The translations under genes and the position numbers were made by a program. Shown here piece by piece: positions 49,844 to 60,220 of a stretch of 64,000 nt of DNA (positions are counted from its first letter, which is position 1; the number at the start of each line of letters is the position of its first letter). The notes under the pieces were generated by a model, which was not told the DNA's origin, searched no databases, and was given only the letters and a program-made list of their open reading frames with translations. Source of the stretch: Salinibaculum rarum (lineage in GTDB: Archaea > Halobacteriota > Halobacteria > Halobacteriales > Haloarculaceae); assembly GCF_030505615.1 (NCBI RefSeq), contig NZ_CP129992.1, positions 2,666,001-2,730,000 on the forward strand. The letters are read 5' to 3'.

Positions 49844-50971
49844 CTATTGTATCGACCGATGGTAGTCTTCACCCAACTGGTCTTGGTCGTCTTCGACGTA
49901 GTCCATCGTTTGTTGGATTCTCGCGTGCCCCGCCAGTTGGCGCGCCTGGTGCAGCGATATCGGCTCGCAATCGTTTACCCAGCGGCTGATAGCTGATCGA
50001 CGAATTCGGTGTGTCGTCACAAACCACTCCTTGACGGTGTCATCGGGCCCCGGGTCAGCCGGCCGGAGCGGGTGCTGTACCCCGGCATTACGAGCCGCCT
50101 CCTTGACGATATCGTTGATTAGACTCGGTTGCATCTGATCACTCTTCGTAGTCACTAGAATAGCCCCGCTGTCAGGCTCTACGTCCCCCGAGTACGCATG
50201 CCTCACGCGCTCACACCACCGCTTCAACTGTACCTTGAATGATTCTGGGAAGAAGACATCTCGGCGTGCGAGCTCCGGATTCTCTTTCGCGTTGATTTTC
50301 GCTGACCGTATGTTGATACAGCATTGGTCCCAGTCAATCTTCTCAACCTGCATTCTGGAGAGTTCATCTGCGCGACACCCGGTATACCAGTTCAGCCGCA
50401 CCGCAATTTCATTCCTGAGCCGTGTCTGCTTTCGCTTTCCCGGCACGTTGTCAAACAGTTTCTCGACAATCTGCGGCTTCAGTGCGAGTACCGCATCCCC
50501 GTTCCGTGTCCCGTCTAAATCTATCCCTGCCGTAGTGTGTTGTCGCTTGTACTCTGAAGTCGATGCGTGCACTCCGTAATCTTCCTTCAAATGGATATCT
50601 CGCTTGTCACGACAGGGGTGCCCGTGCTCGAGCTCCAACCGATCGTGCATCTGATCGTTCTCGATAACCGCATAAAATGACTGGACCGACCGATAGTAAC
50701 TGTCGATAGTCGTATCCGACTGATCCGTGATCGATTGGATATACCCGCGTACATCCCCAGTCACTGCCGCAAGCGGATCAATACCCTGTCGCTCACAATA
50801 AGCCAACCAATACCTGACTTCCCTCCTGCGAGTGTCCGACGTAGACCCTTTGGTGTCTCGCTTCTGCGACTTGAGACTGTCTAGGTAGAGGCCCAGAATT
50901 TCCTCACTCTCGCGGGAGATCTGCTTTTCGTCGGGCGTTGCAAACTGCCCTTTGTCGTTTCGCTCCGTCAT
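49844..50971 (-). CDS. tyrosine recombinase / integrase (full length)
   Basis: A 375-residue integrase. N-terminal core-binding domain at residues ~20-110 (ILGLYLDSLKSQKRDTKGST, RYWLAYCERQGIDPLAAVTG). Catalytic residues: R in NWYTGCRADELSRMQ (~200), H-x2-R in FVTTHRIRRSAISRW (~319-322), H in QLAGHARIQQTMDYV and nucleophile Y (~357). It overlaps the small partner gene by 4 bp (ATGA). It lies 0.6 kb from secY and probably inserted the adjoining mobile DNA. Confidence 0.92.
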   Translation of the reverse strand: MTERNDKGQFATPDEKQISRESEEILGLYLDSLKSQKRDTKGSTSDTRRREVRYWLAYCERQGIDPLAAVTGDVRGYIQSITDQSDTTIDSYYRSVQSFYAVIENDQMHDRLELEHGHPCRDKRDIHLKEDYGVHASTSEYKRQHTTAGIDLDGTRNGDAVLALKPQIVEKLFDNVPGKRKQTRLRNEIAVRLNWYTGCRADELSRMQVEKIDWDQCCINIRSAKINAKENPELARRDVFFPESFKVQLKRWCERVRHAYSGDVEPDSGAILVTTKSDQMQPSLINDIVKEAARNAGVQHPLRPADPGPDDTVKEWFVTTHRIRRSAISRWVNDCEPISLHQARQLAGHARIQQTMDYVEDDQDQLGEDYHRSIQ

Positions 50972-51573
50972 ATGGTCATCCAGTGCCGCGTGCCATCGAC
51001 AACTACACTCTCCACCGACAGGGTTGACCGTTTCTCGAGATAGATCAGTGCCTCACGCACCAACGGTTCCGGCTCGTTCAATACGTCAGCAACCTTTTCT
51101 GCTGATCCATCGATGTCACTCTTCTCGGCAACCTCTGTGGCGCTCAAGAGTTGTTCCTGCGCCTTTTTCAGTCGCAAGTCCAGAGTGTCCGGCGTTGATT
51201 CCGCATCCGCGGGCGGTTCGGGTGCCTCAGGGAGTGTTTCGTACGCATCCATGGCCGTCGATTCGACTTGCTCCTGAGAGTACCCTTCTGAGACCATCAT
51301 CTCGTCAATTTGGTTTTGGAGAGCCTCGGTTCGGTTCTCAACTTCCTCCATGGCCTTCTGATGCATCTGCTCAGCTAATTCGACTCCGTCAGCTTCAACT
51401 CCCCCGTACGCACCCAACTCAGATTCGTGTACGTACTCGTCTCTGAGTTCTCGATCAACCGCGCGCCGAACCAGCGTCGTCAGCGTCTCCCCCTCCTCGA
51501 GCGCATCCCGCCACTCTTCTTTCTTCTCGGGCGTCACCCTCACGTTCAGTTTGACTTTCTTGCGGTCGCTCAC
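50968..51573 (-). CDS. helical accessory protein of the integrase (RHH-like N-terminus)
   Basis: A 201-residue protein. The N-terminus VKLNVRVTPEKKEEWRDALEEG, TLTTLVRRAVDRELR fits a ribbon-helix-helix DNA-binding domain; a coiled-coil middle (EEVENRTEALQNQIDEMM) and a C-terminal winged-helix-like end (AEKVADVLNEPEPLVREALIYLEKRSTLSV). It is the first gene of the integrase operon and could be an excisionase or repressor. Promoter A/T-rich at 51585-51605, right beside the end of secY. Confidence 0.7.
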   Translation of the reverse strand: MSDRKKVKLNVRVTPEKKEEWRDALEEGETLTTLVRRAVDRELRDEYVHESELGAYGGVEADGVELAEQMHQKAMEEVENRTEALQNQIDEMMVSEGYSQEQVESTAMDAYETLPEAPEPPADAESTPDTLDLRLKKAQEQLLSATEVAEKSDIDGSAEKVADVLNEPEPLVREALIYLEKRSTLSVESVVVDGTRHWMTI

Positions 51574-51627
51574 ACCCGCAGCTATTCGCGCAGAAAAAAT
51601 AAATCTAGGGTCCCAATGGGTCCCCAG

Positions 51628-53106
51628 TTATCCGAACATCTGGCGCATCATCGGGTGCATTTCCATGAGTTGCTCTTCTGCAATCTCCTCGTAGAGCTTG
51701 TAGGTGATCGAGACTGTCAGCAGCAGTCCCGTTCCGGAGACACCACCGATAGTGCCGAGCATGTTCGCCATGACGGCGAGGAGCCCGACGAGCGCACCGC
51801 CGATGACGGTCACCTGCGGGATGTACTGTTCGAGCACCCGCTCGATAGAGCGGACGTTCTGGCGGAAGCCGGGAATCTGCATCCCGGAGTTGTGAATCTG
51901 CTGGGCCGTCGCGTCCGGACCCATGTCAGTGGTCTCCACCCAGAAGATGGCGAAGATTGCGCCGCCGACGACCATGAAGGTCAGGTCGACGCCGATTCGC
52001 ATCATAATCTCCCAGGGGGCGTTGCCGCCGCCACCGCCGGCAAACCACATCCAGTCGTTCGGGTCACGGACGGGTGCGAGGAAGTAGAACAGCCCGCCGG
52101 TCGGGCTGCCCTGTGAGTAGGACCCGAGCCACGCAGGCATACTCGCCAGCTGTGCGTTGAGAATCCGGCCGAGGAACTGGATGTTCGCCTGCAGTGCGCG
52201 AACGAGAATCATCGGCAGGACGCTGGCGTAGATGAGCTTCACCGGGAAGCGTCCGCGTGCGCCCTTGACCCGGGCGTTCGAGAGCGGAATCTCGATGCGG
52301 ACGGACTCGGCGTAGACGACCACGACGAAGATGCCGATGGTCGTCAAGATGGGGACAATTTGCCCGACACCGAGGAGCAGTGCCCGGATGCCTTCAGGCG
52401 TCAGCAGCGGTGGTACCGACTGGTTGCCCAGCAAGATCCCGATCCACGTCGGGATGATCCCGGCCGACGTGCCCGATGGCGCGTTGAAGCCAGGAATCTG
52501 GGCGAGACCACCGATGAGTCGCTGGGAGACACCGGCGATAATGAACAGGCCAATACCGGAGCCGACGCCCCACTTGCTGATGACCTCGTCCATGTAGAGG
52601 ATGAGAATCCCCCCAGCGAAGATCTGGGCAAAGAGGAGGAGTCGAACGCCACCCAGACCGATTCCGAGCGACTGCGCGAGGTCTGGACTCGGCGGCAGGA
52701 AGTCACCGGCAAAGACCATCGGAAGCCCCGTCAGGATACACATCACGACGACGAGGAACTTCTGGAGTCCCTGATAGAGGACCTGGTCTCGCGGGTTGTT
52801 CTGCGTGTCGAGACCGAGCAGGTCGGCACCGCCGAGTAGCTGGAGGACAATGCTTGCTGTGACAATCGGCCCGATGCCGAGTTGCAGCACTGTCCCCTGT
52901 CCGCCGGCGAGAATCGACCGGAACTGGCCGAAGAGGTCGCCGCCACCGGTACCGAGGCCGAAAAGGAAGACGTTGGTCAGGAAGAAATACAGCACCAAGA
53001 CGCCGACCGTCCAGCCCAGCTTCCGCTTGAAGGGAACGTGTCCCTGCGGGCGGCGGACCGACGGCATCCTGGTGAGTACCGGTTCGGCGGTGTCCTTCCA
53101 GCTCAT
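51628..53106 (-). CDS. secY: protein translocase subunit SecY
   Basis: A 492-residue integral membrane protein with ten expected transmembrane helices (for example GVLVLYFFLTNVFLFG, VVVMCILTGLPMVFAG, LFIIAGVSQRLIGGL). It forms the Sec channel with SecE and SecG and inserts or exports proteins. The plug and cytoplasmic loops are recognisable (NARVKGARGRFPVKLIYAS). Last gene of the spc operon, one base after rpl15. The DNA just past its stop is occupied by the integrase operon. Confidence 0.97.
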   Translation of the reverse strand: MSWKDTAEPVLTRMPSVRRPQGHVPFKRKLGWTVGVLVLYFFLTNVFLFGLGTGGGDLFGQFRSILAGGQGTVLQLGIGPIVTASIVLQLLGGADLLGLDTQNNPRDQVLYQGLQKFLVVVMCILTGLPMVFAGDFLPPSPDLAQSLGIGLGGVRLLLFAQIFAGGILILYMDEVISKWGVGSGIGLFIIAGVSQRLIGGLAQIPGFNAPSGTSAGIIPTWIGILLGNQSVPPLLTPEGIRALLLGVGQIVPILTTIGIFVVVVYAESVRIEIPLSNARVKGARGRFPVKLIYASVLPMILVRALQANIQFLGRILNAQLASMPAWLGSYSQGSPTGGLFYFLAPVRDPNDWMWFAGGGGGNAPWEIMMRIGVDLTFMVVGGAIFAIFWVETTDMGPDATAQQIHNSGMQIPGFRQNVRSIERVLEQYIPQVTVIGGALVGLLAVMANMLGTIGGVSGTGLLLTVSITYKLYEEIAEEQLMEMHPMMRQMFG

Positions 53107-53107
53107 G

Positions 53108-53593
53108 TTAGTCCTCGTCTGTCTCGTCTGCTGTCTCCTCTTCGGCTTCGTCCGCTCGCTCGGAAAGTTGCGCGGAGCCGCCCGATTCCTCGAGCAGTTC
53201 GCGTGCGCCCGCAGAGAAGGCGTCGGCGGTCACGTCCAGCGTGTTGCGGACCTGACCCGTACCGAGTACCTTCACTGCGTCCGCGTCGTAGCCGTCGTCT
53301 GCCACGTCGCGAGCGTCGACTGCGTAGCCGTCGTCGGTCTCCTCCGCGACCCCGTCTGCGGCGAGCAGTGCGGCGTCCTCGTCGAGTTTCTGCACGTCGA
53401 CGGTGACGACGTCGTCTTTGACCTTCTCCGGACGGGAGAAGCCGTGTTTCCCGAGCGGTTTGTAGTTGTGGAACTCGTGTTTGTCACGACCTGCTGCGCC
53501 GCGCCCACCGCGGTGACCGGCACCACGACGGTTCTTGTGTGAGCCGCCACCGTGTGTGCGCGAGCCGCGCTGTCGTTTCTTCTTGTTTGTCAT
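53108..53593 (-). CDS. rpl15: 50S ribosomal protein L15 (uL15)
   Basis: A 161-residue protein (ATG at 53593: MTNKKKRQRGSRTHGGGSHK). The Gly/Arg/His-rich N-terminus with GAGHRGGRGAAG and HEFHNYKPLGKHGFSRPEK are archaeal L15 landmarks; the C-terminus is extended by an acidic tail, as usual in halophiles. Binds 23S rRNA late in assembly. Overlaps rpl30 by one base and precedes secY. Confidence 0.97.
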   Translation of the reverse strand: MTNKKKRQRGSRTHGGGSHKNRRGAGHRGGRGAAGRDKHEFHNYKPLGKHGFSRPEKVKDDVVTVDVQKLDEDAALLAADGVAEETDDGYAVDARDVADDGYDADAVKVLGTGQVRNTLDVTADAFSAGARELLEESGGSAQLSERADEAEEETADETDED

Positions 53594-54057
53594 TATCGCA
53601 TCGCCTCCAGGAGGTTGTCGATAGCGTCTGTCTCGTGTTTGCCGAGCTGGCCACCCTCCTTGGTCGGGTGCTTGATACCCTCGTGACCGCCGCGTGGCGG
53701 GTGCAGACGGAGCGTCGGGGAGAGCCCCTCGTCTTGCAGACGGGTCTCCTCGGCGACCAGCGCGTCGGCCAGCGCTGCGATGTCGTCGTAGTCGGTGTTC
53801 TCGGCGACCCACTCGTCGGTGATGTCACCGTCGCCCTCGGCGGGCTCGGCGCGGGTTTCGAGCAGGAGTTCGACCGTCTCCTGGCTCGGCTCGCCGTGTG
53901 CCACGTAGTCGTTGACCTTCGTCACCATCCCGGAGTATGCCTCCGTCTCGGGGACGAACGTCGCGTGGTTGACACGGTGGATGTTGAGCATCTCGAGTGT
54001 GTCCTGAATGTCGCCGTTCATGTTGACGTTGCCGCGAATCTGAACGAGTGCGTGCAT
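53593..54057 (-). CDS. rpl30: 50S ribosomal protein L30 (uL30)
   Basis: A 154-residue archaeal-type L30 starting [20 protein letters not shown], with MLNIHRVNHATFVPE and the C-terminal RLHPPRGGHEGIKHPTKEGG. It is longer than bacterial L30, as in other archaea. Start overlaps the rps5 stop by one base. Confidence 0.97.
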   Translation of the reverse strand: MHALVQIRGNVNMNGDIQDTLEMLNIHRVNHATFVPETEAYSGMVTKVNDYVAHGEPSQETVELLLETRAEPAEGDGDITDEWVAENTDYDDIAALADALVAEETRLQDEGLSPTLRLHPPRGGHEGIKHPTKEGGQLGKHETDAIDNLLEAMR

Positions 54058-54695
54058 TACTCGATCACCTCGCGCTTTTCGAACGTCCGCTGTGGAACGC
54101 GTGCCTCAGCGGTGTTCTGCAAGGCGTTGAACGTGGCCTTGGCGAAGTTGACCGTCGTTCGGGTGTTCCCCGACGAGCGCGTCCAGATGTCTTCGATACC
54201 GGCGAGTTCGAGCACCTTGCGGACGGTCTCCCCGCCTGCAAGGCCGAGCCCGCGCGGTGCGGGCTGGAGTTCGACCTCGACGCTCCCGGCCTTGCCTGTG
54301 GTGCGCAGCGCGACCGTGTGGGGACGGCCACAGCCACACTCCCAGGACCCACAGCCACGGGAGACGTCGATGAGGTTGAGCTTGCCGATCTCGATTGCTT
54401 TCTGGATTGCGCCGCCGACCTGGTCGTCACGCCCCTCGGCGTAGCCGACGAGGCCGTCGCGGTTGCCCACGACGACGACACAGCGGAACTTCACCCGCCG
54501 TCCAGAGTCGGTCATTCGCTGGACCATGTTGATGTCCAGCACTTCGTCCTCGAGTCCGGGGACGAGCTGGTCGACTATCTCGGGTTCCTTCAGCGGCAGC
54601 CCGGCGTTGAGCGCGTCCCGCATCGTCTCGATGTCGCCGTCTGCGACCTTCTTACCGAGCCGCGTCTGTGGTTCCCATCCGTTGTCAGCACTCAT
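54057..54695 (-). CDS. rps5: 30S ribosomal protein S5 (uS5)
   Basis: A 212-residue S5. Double-stranded RNA-binding fold at residues ~55-120 ([35 protein letters not shown]) and the S5 C-terminal domain ([46 protein letters not shown]). Involved in mRNA entry and decoding accuracy. The archaeal insertion [10 protein letters not shown] is present. Confidence 0.97.
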   Translation of the reverse strand: MSADNGWEPQTRLGKKVADGDIETMRDALNAGLPLKEPEIVDQLVPGLEDEVLDINMVQRMTDSGRRVKFRCVVVVGNRDGLVGYAEGRDDQVGGAIQKAIEIGKLNLIDVSRGCGSWECGCGRPHTVALRTTGKAGSVEVELQPAPRGLGLAGGETVRKVLELAGIEDIWTRSSGNTRTTVNFAKATFNALQNTAEARVPQRTFEKREVIE

Positions 54696-55249
54696 AGTTC
54701 GATGTCACCCATTAGTGTCTCCCGCGTCTCGTCGAAGTGCGCGGGCAACTCTGTGGCGTCGAAATCGCCGCTGTAGAGGCCGTCTTCCTGCTCGGCGTAC
54801 TCGGCGATGTGCTCGCCGCGGGTCCGCTCCCAGTCGGCCAGCACGTCGTCGTTGTGCGGGATTTCGAGCCCGGCGTCGATTGCGCCTTCCTGTACTGCAA
54901 AGACCTTGCTCCCCGGCGTCGGGGAGTTCAGTCCGATGTCGAGCACCGCTTCCTCGATGCCGGCCTCGATGGCCCGCAGTCCCGCGAGCAGTCCGGTGAG
55001 GTACGCGGCGGGCATGTTGCCCGTCGGTGCCTCCCAGCCGTACTCGGCGAGATCGTTCGATTCCGCGGCGGCAACCGTCTGGTCGCCGGCGGGGCCAGTC
55101 GTCACCAGCTGCGCCCTGACTTGCTTGTTGCTCTTTCGAGCGACGAGCCGTGGCTTGCCGGATTTCAACAGGCGCAACCGCTGATGGTAATCTGTACGGG
55201 CCTCGCGGCGACGCCGCATCGGCACCGTGTATCGTGGTCCTGTCGCCAT
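54692..55249 (-). CDS. rpl18: 50S ribosomal protein L18 (uL18)
   Basis: A 185-residue L18/L5e-type protein: [39 protein letters not shown], and [17 protein letters not shown]. It binds 5S rRNA with L5. It carries the archaeal C-terminal extension. Start and stop overlap neighbours by 4 and 1 bases. Confidence 0.97.
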   Translation of the reverse strand: MATGPRYTVPMRRRREARTDYHQRLRLLKSGKPRLVARKSNKQVRAQLVTTGPAGDQTVAAAESNDLAEYGWEAPTGNMPAAYLTGLLAGLRAIEAGIEEAVLDIGLNSPTPGSKVFAVQEGAIDAGLEIPHNDDVLADWERTRGEHIAEYAEQEDGLYSGDFDATELPAHFDETRETLMGDIEL

Positions 55250-55701
55250 TATGTGTCACCGTAGTTGTTGTCGTCGATGAACCGATCGAGGTCCGCGACG
55301 GAGTCGAACTCCCCACCGCCTGCCTTGTTGTACAGGTCGCGGTACTCCGACGATTCGAGGTCACCCTCGTCGCGGAGCTGTTGGAGGTGTTCGCGCTGTG
55401 CGCGGATTCTCGATTGCCAGTTCTCCTTGTCGCCCTGGCGGGCACCGGCCTTCCCCTTCCGGGAGCCGGCTCCTTTCTGGTGCCCGTAGGAGCGTTTCTC
55501 CTGTCGTTCGCGAGCGCGGCCACGCGAGTTGCCCTGTGGCTCCTCGGCGCGGATGACGCCGTCGTCGACCAGTTCGCGGATGTCTTCGCGGGTAATCGCC
55601 TCTGCGATGTCGCCCTGTCGTTCGGGGTCAAACCAGAGTTTGTTCTTCCCGACGTCGAGGACGTCCGCGGCCAGTCGCTTCTGTGCACTCAGGTCAGTCA
55701 T
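55249..55701 (-). CDS. rpl19e: 50S ribosomal protein L19e
   Basis: A 150-residue protein found only in archaea and eukaryotes: [47 protein letters not shown] and [12 protein letters not shown]. Long basic helix binds 23S rRNA domains. It overlaps rpl32e by 8 bp. Confidence 0.96.
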   Translation of the reverse strand: MTDLSAQKRLAADVLDVGKNKLWFDPERQGDIAEAITREDIRELVDDGVIRAEEPQGNSRGRARERQEKRSYGHQKGAGSRKGKAGARQGDKENWQSRIRAQREHLQQLRDEGDLESSEYRDLYNKAGGGEFDSVADLDRFIDDNNYGDT

Positions 55702-56431
55702 TCACTTCGACCTCCTCGTAAGTGGGGTTGAGGACACGAATCTCGCGGTCCTCTGCTTCCTCCTCGATGCGTTCGCGTTTGCGGCCACCGACTTTCGAGG
55801 CGATACGCACTGCCTCGGTGTCGCCGTCGACGCCCTCGAGGTCGTCGACGTTGTGGACGCGGACCTCTTCGAAACCGGACGGGTGCAGGCCACGGACCGC
55901 CTTCGGGGAACGGAAGCCCGCTTCGACGGTGTCGCCTTTGCCCTTGTGTCCGCGGCGCTGCTTCGAGAGCTGGCCGCGCGGGCGTCGCCACGAGGTGCCG
56001 ACGCGCTTTTTCTTGTGGTGGTCCTGTCGGTTGAACTGCGGTTTGCCCTCGCGTTTGCGCTGGGTGAGCAGACGCTTTGCCTCGTCGTCGAGGTCCGGCG
56101 TCTTCTCGACCAGTCCGCGGGGCTGCAGTTCGGTTTCGACATCTTCCTCTTCGACGTCCGTGGTCTCCTCTTCGACGTCAGCCTCGACTTCGTCGCTGAC
56201 TTCGAGGTCACCGACGTCGGCCTTGACACGGGCTGCGAGTGCCATCCCGACACCTTCGACTTCTGCGAGGTCGTCCTGGCTTGCGGCCCGGATGTCGTCG
56301 ACTGTCTCGTAGCCGGCATCGGCCAGTGCGTCGGCCTTCGACGGGCCAACACCGCTGATGTCGGTCATCTCGTCGAATTCTTCGTCGGCCTGTTCGTCGT
56401 CAACTGCGACGTCTTCATCGTTGTCTGCCAT
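55694..56431 (-). CDS. rpl32e: 50S ribosomal protein L32e with N-terminal helix-hairpin-helix extension
   Basis: A 245-residue protein. The C-terminal ~130 residues are L32e ([43 protein letters not shown]). The N-terminal ~100 residues are an acidic extension with a helix-hairpin-helix pair ([46 protein letters not shown]), a feature of halophilic L32e. Conserved position in the operon. Confidence 0.96.
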   Translation of the reverse strand: MADNDEDVAVDDEQADEEFDEMTDISGVGPSKADALADAGYETVDDIRAASQDDLAEVEGVGMALAARVKADVGDLEVSDEVEADVEEETTDVEEEDVETELQPRGLVEKTPDLDDEAKRLLTQRKREGKPQFNRQDHHKKKRVGTSWRRPRGQLSKQRRGHKGKGDTVEAGFRSPKAVRGLHPSGFEEVRVHNVDDLEGVDGDTEAVRIASKVGGRKRERIEEEAEDREIRVLNPTYEEVEVND

Positions 56432-56967
56432 CAGGCGTCACCTCGGTTCGGTTTCTGTGTGATGTAGACGCCGTCCTGGAAGACACGAACGTCCTTGTCC
56501 GTGACGCGGGTCAGCTGCTCGATGTCGGCAGCCGTCTGACCGACGTCTTCGACGTTCGGTCCACGCAGCGTCACGTTCTCCTCGCTCACTTCGACTTCTG
56601 TCTCGCCGTGAATCTCGGTGCGTCGGGGGGCTTTCTCGCCGAGGAAGTTCTCGATGACGACCTCGTTGCCCTCCACGTTGACCTGCATCGGGAAGTGAGA
56701 GTAGAAGACTTCCATCTCGTACTCCCAGCCCTCGGTCACACCGTGGAACATGTTGCGGACGTGGCTCTCGAAGGTGCCAAGCGTCGAATTTGTCTTGGCG
56801 TCGTCCTCGTCGCTCGTGATGAGAACCTCGCCGTCCTCGACTGTAACCGAGACATCCGGGTACCAGAGGCGGCGTGTGACGCTGCCGTTCGGTCCCTCTA
56901 CTGTGAGGTCGAGATGGTCCATCTCGGCGCTCACGTCGTCGGGTATCTCAAGTGCTGTTCGTGGCAT
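56431..56967 (-). CDS. rpl6: 50S ribosomal protein L6 (uL6)
   Basis: A 178-residue L6 with two similar domains: [21 protein letters not shown] and [16 protein letters not shown], then [34 protein letters not shown]. It binds near the sarcin-ricin loop. Its stop overlaps the rpl32e start by one base, and it follows rps8 by 2 bp. Confidence 0.97.
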   Translation of the reverse strand: MPRTALEIPDDVSAEMDHLDLTVEGPNGSVTRRLWYPDVSVTVEDGEVLITSDEDDAKTNSTLGTFESHVRNMFHGVTEGWEYEMEVFYSHFPMQVNVEGNEVVIENFLGEKAPRRTEIHGETEVEVSEENVTLRGPNVEDVGQTAADIEQLTRVTDKDVRVFQDGVYITQKPNRGDA

Positions 56968-56969
56968 TG

Positions 56970-57362
56970 TTAGTAGACGTATGCGATGACCTGGCCGCCG
57001 ACGCCCTCTTCGCGGGCCTCGTAGTGGCTCATAACGCCACGCGAGGTGGTGACGACGAGCGTCCCGTAGTCACGGGCGGGGAGGAATCGCTTCTCCCACT
57101 TTTCGAACTCGTCGGCCGTCGCGGAGTAGCGCGGCTTGACCGGGCCACACTCGTTGATTGCTCCTTTCAGGTCGACCTCGAACTGGCCGGCTTTGCCGTC
57201 GTCGACGAACTGGAAGCCGTCGATGTACCCGCGGTCGTAGAAGACCTCGAGGACGCTGCCGATTTCGTTCGAGGCGGGCTGTACTGTCTGGTCGAGATGG
57301 CCGACGCTCTCTGCGTTGTCGATCGCCGAGAGCGCATTGGCGAGTGGGTCCGTTCCTGTCAT
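56970..57362 (-). CDS. rps8: 30S ribosomal protein S8 (uS8)
   Basis: A 130-residue S8 (ATG at 57362): [41 protein letters not shown] and the conserved C-terminus [30 protein letters not shown] with the S8 T-S-x-G-x-M signature. Binds the central domain of 16S rRNA. Overlaps rps14 by 4 bp. Confidence 0.97.
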   Translation of the reverse strand: MTGTDPLANALSAIDNAESVGHLDQTVQPASNEIGSVLEVFYDRGYIDGFQFVDDGKAGQFEVDLKGAINECGPVKPRYSATADEFEKWEKRFLPARDYGTLVVTTSRGVMSHYEAREEGVGGQVIAYVY

Positions 57363-57550
57363 GAGTATTTCTTGAATCCCATGCTCCGGGACACCTCGCG
57401 GAAGCACTGCCGGCACAGGTAGATGTTGTACTTTCCAACAAGTCCCTGTTCGCGGCCACAGCGCTGACACGACTGTAGCTGTCCCGTGCGTTTCGCGGCG
57501 TGCTCGCCGGTGCGCTCCTCGTCGCCGTCCGCATTTTCACTCTCGCTCAT
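57359..57550 (-). CDS. rps14: 30S ribosomal protein S14 (uS14), zinc-binding type
   Basis: A 63-residue protein with the zinc ribbon [23 protein letters not shown] (two C-x2-C pairs) and the C-terminal RSMGFKKYS. An acidic N-terminal extension of ~20 residues is typical of halophiles. Overlaps both neighbours by 4 bp. Confidence 0.97.
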   Translation of the reverse strand: MSESENADGDEERTGEHAAKRTGQLQSCQRCGREQGLVGKYNIYLCRQCFREVSRSMGFKKYS

Positions 57551-58077
57551 TGGTCGACCTCCACGTCGAAGGTGTTCTCGACGAAGGCGACTGCGTCGTC
57601 GACGTCGAGCCGGTGGGCCGACGGAATCGGGCGCGATGCCTTGTCCCGCTTTGCCACCCGGTATCCGGGGCGGACGAGATTGACCGTCACGTCCAGCCCG
57701 AAGATGCCGATTGTCGGGTCGTACTCCTGGCTCGGGAACTCCGTGTGTTCCTCGACGCCAAAGGAGAAGTTCCCGGTATCGTCGAACTGCGATGCCGAGA
57801 GGTCCACCAGCGGGAGTGCCGTCTGGAGGAACTCCTCGGCGTCGTCGTCACGCAGCGTGACTTTCGTTCCGATGGGGTCACCCTCGCGGATGTTGAAGTC
57901 CGGTTCGGTCTTCTTTGCCGTGGTCCGGACCGGGTCCTGGCCCGTAATCTCGGCCATGATGTCTTCGGCCAGTCCGAGTGGTTCCCCACCCTGACCGATA
58001 CCCATGTGGACGACGACTTTCTCGACGCGGGGTTCCCGCATCTCGTGGAACTCTCCGCTTTCGGATTCCGAACTCAT
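57547..58077 (-). CDS. rpl5: 50S ribosomal protein L5 (uL5)
   Basis: A 176-residue L5: [52 protein letters not shown] and the C-terminal FDVEVDQ. It contacts 5S rRNA and the P-site tRNA. Overlaps rps14 and rps4e by 4 bp each. Confidence 0.97.
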   Translation of the reverse strand: MSSESESGEFHEMREPRVEKVVVHMGIGQGGEPLGLAEDIMAEITGQDPVRTTAKKTEPDFNIREGDPIGTKVTLRDDDAEEFLQTALPLVDLSASQFDDTGNFSFGVEEHTEFPSQEYDPTIGIFGLDVTVNLVRPGYRVAKRDKASRPIPSAHRLDVDDAVAFVENTFDVEVDQ

Positions 58078-58829
58078 TCGTCGTCACCTCCGTCTTCCGG
58101 TGCGGTCTGGGCGTCGCCCTCGATGAAGTTCTCGTCGATGACGACGACGTACTCCTCGACGGTCTCGAAGCCGCCCTCGTCTTTGACACCTGGAATGTCT
58201 TCCTGGGTGGCAAGGACGTTGTTCTGGGCACTGCTCGGCGTGACCTGAATCTCCTCGATACGGCCGATGTCGCCGGCGTGTGCGCCGTCGACGGCCGTCA
58301 CGAGTGCGCCCTCTTCGTACTCGAAGTGAGCGACGATTTCGTTGTCCTCGTTGCCGACGACAAGGGAGTCCCCGCCGTTGTAGTCGCTGTCTTCCTCGAC
58401 GAGCAGCGTCTGCCCGTCGTGGAGTGTCAGCTGCACGTCGCCGCCGGGAACGTGTCGCTTCTCGGTAATCTTGCCGAGCTTCGACTGGGCGCTGTCCTCG
58501 TCGATGGGGGTCAGCGACAGCCGACCACCCTCGCCGGGGAACACGCGGTAGTACTCTTCGCGCTCGTCGAAGGCCAGAATGTCGAACATCCCGACCGGTC
58601 GCTCCTCGTCGGAGACGGCCGTGCCGTTGATGACGACGTTGTCCTCGTTGAGCGCGTACCGTGCTTCTTTGCGGCTATCGGCGTAACCGAGCACGTCCCG
58701 CAGGATGATGAGCAGAGGAACCCCTGCCTCACCGTGGGGACCGGCGTCGGCCTTGACCGTGAACGTCTCGGTCTTTCGCTCGATAGGCCAGCTTTTCGGC
58801 ACCGAAAGTCGTTTCTGATGTTTCGTCAT
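58074..58829 (-). CDS. rps4e: 30S ribosomal protein S4e
   Basis: A 251-residue archaeal/eukaryotic S4e. [21 protein letters not shown] at the N-terminus, an S4-type RNA-binding domain ([34 protein letters not shown]) and a KOW segment ([13 protein letters not shown]). The tail is acidic. It takes the place between rpl24 and rpl5 that is fixed in archaea. Confidence 0.96.
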   Translation of the reverse strand: MTKHQKRLSVPKSWPIERKTETFTVKADAGPHGEAGVPLLIILRDVLGYADSRKEARYALNEDNVVINGTAVSDEERPVGMFDILAFDEREEYYRVFPGEGGRLSLTPIDEDSAQSKLGKITEKRHVPGGDVQLTLHDGQTLLVEEDSDYNGGDSLVVGNEDNEIVAHFEYEEGALVTAVDGAHAGDIGRIEEIQVTPSSAQNNVLATQEDIPGVKDEGGFETVEEYVVVIDENFIEGDAQTAPEDGGDDE

Positions 58830-59188
58830 GCGCTGTCCTCCTCGGATTCCAGGCGTGCCTCACGCCGCTCGTCGGAGAGATCCAGACTCGTGACACGAAG
58901 GTTGCTCGCGTCGAGCGGTCGTGGGACCTCTTCGCCGTCTGCTGTCTCCTGTGTGACCTCCTCGACGTGGACGACGCCTTCGCGAAGGTCGACGTTCACG
59001 ACGTCTTCCTCCTCGCCGGCGTGGTCACCACGGAGCACTTCGACGGTGTCGCCCTCGTTGACGCGCACGTTTCGCTGTCCGTACTCCTCGCGGAGATCGT
59101 CGGACAGCGTCGTGCGCACGTCCTTGTGGCGCTCGTGCAGCGGGGCTTCGGCAGCCTGTTTTCGCTGTTTGCGTGGTTGTTCTGTCAT
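58826..59188 (-). CDS. rpl24: 50S ribosomal protein L24 (uL24)
   Basis: A 120-residue L24 with a KOW motif ([36 protein letters not shown]) and the N-terminal basic [20 protein letters not shown]. It starts assembly by binding 23S rRNA domain I. Overlaps both neighbours by 4 bp. Confidence 0.97.
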   Translation of the reverse strand: MTEQPRKQRKQAAEAPLHERHKDVRTTLSDDLREEYGQRNVRVNEGDTVEVLRGDHAGEEEDVVNVDLREGVVHVEEVTQETADGEEVPRPLDASNLRVTSLDLSDERREARLESEEDSA

Positions 59189-59583
59189 ACTATCATAGTC
59201 GCTGTTGACGCGACGCTTCCAAACCGCTCTGCGACTTCCCGTGCGATGGGGCCCTTGAGTTCGGTCCCGCGCGGTTCCTCGTTCTCGTCGATGATGACCG
59301 CGGCGTTGTCTTCGAACTTCAGGCGGGTCCCGTCCGGGCGACGGATGGGCTTTCGCTGTCGAACGACGACAGCTTCGAGCACCTGCCGGCGCATCTCGGG
59401 GGTCCCTTTCGTGACCGAGACCGTGATCTTGTCACCGAGCCCCGCTTTGGGGTGTCGGTTGACGGTTCCCGAGTAGCCGGCCGTGCTGATAACCTTCAGC
59501 TGCCGTGCGCCCGTGTTGTCCGCACAGTTGATGAGCGAGCCTTTCTCGAGGCCCTGCGTGACGTCGGCCTTCAGTGCCTCCAT
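59185..59583 (-). CDS. rpl14: 50S ribosomal protein L14 (uL14)
   Basis: A 132-residue L14 (ATG at 59583; a GTG one codon earlier is less likely). Conserved [57 protein letters not shown] and [12 protein letters not shown]. It forms part of the intersubunit bridge. ATGA overlap with rps17. Confidence 0.97.
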   Translation of the reverse strand: MEALKADVTQGLEKGSLINCADNTGARQLKVISTAGYSGTVNRHPKAGLGDKITVSVTKGTPEMRRQVLEAVVVRQRKPIRRPDGTRLKFEDNAAVIIDENEEPRGTELKGPIAREVAERFGSVASTATMIV

Positions 59584-59909
59584 CACTCCTCACCCCCTGT
59601 GACTTCGACAACTACGTGGGATTTGGTTTTCGAGAGCGGTCGTGTCTCTGCTATCGTGACCGTGTCGCCGACTTCCAGGTCCACACACGGTGGTGCGTGG
59701 GCCGGGACGCGGCTCCGTCGCTTCATGAGCCGGTCGTACTTCGGCACCGTTACGTCGTACTCTCGTTCGACGACGACGGTCTTGTCCATGTCTGTGGAGG
59801 CGACCTCTCCGTCGAGCGTCTGCCCGCGGACACTCAGTGTGCCGTGGAACGGGCAGTTCTCGTCGTCACAGGCCTCCTCCGGTGTTGCTACGTTCAATCC
59901 TAGCGCCAT
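59583..59909 (-). CDS. rps17: 30S ribosomal protein S17 (uS17)
   Basis: A 108-residue S17: [42 protein letters not shown], then [32 protein letters not shown], an OB fold that binds 16S rRNA. The N-terminal [13 protein letters not shown] has the archaeal cysteine pair. It overlaps the RNase P protein gene by 10 bp. Confidence 0.97.
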   Translation of the reverse strand: MALGLNVATPEEACDDENCPFHGTLSVRGQTLDGEVASTDMDKTVVVEREYDVTVPKYDRLMKRRSRVPAHAPPCVDLEVGDTVTIAETRPLSKTKSHVVVEVTGGEE

Positions 59910-60220
59910 TTCGAATCACCTGTCTGTTCCGTGCGTCGTGCCGGTCGCGCGACGAGTCGGTCTCCGTCGACGGTGACGAGCTGATAGCCGCCACCGCTCG
60001 GAATCTCGAACTCGAAGGTCGTTCCGGCCTTCGGCACGTGAGACACCCGGTCGCTACCGGATTCAGTTCGACTGTCTACAACTTCGATTCCCAGCGTCTT
60101 CGTCGTCTCCGTCACGACGTCACCTGCAATGCCGACGAGGTCGGTGTTGTCCGCCGAGACGATCTCGGCGTCGAGTCCGACCAGTTCGTGTCGCGGGAGC
60201 GACTCGGGTGTCAACGGCAT
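59900..60220 (-). CDS. rnp1: ribonuclease P protein component 1 (Rpp29/Rnp1)
   Basis: A 106-residue Sm-like protein: [37 protein letters not shown] and [35 protein letters not shown]. In archaea it works with the RNase P RNA and four other proteins in 5' maturation of tRNA. Its location between rpl29 and rps17 is conserved in archaea. Confidence 0.95.
   Translation of the reverse strand: MPLTPESLPRHELVGLDAEIVSADNTDLVGIAGDVVTETTKTLGIEVVDSRTESGSDRVSHVPKAGTTFEFEIPSGGGYQLVTVDGDRLVARPARRTEQTGDSKWR

Noticed and set aside
57978..59198. 406-codon frame opposite S4e and L24
   Set aside because: Antisense of ribosomal protein genes whose order and overlaps are conserved.
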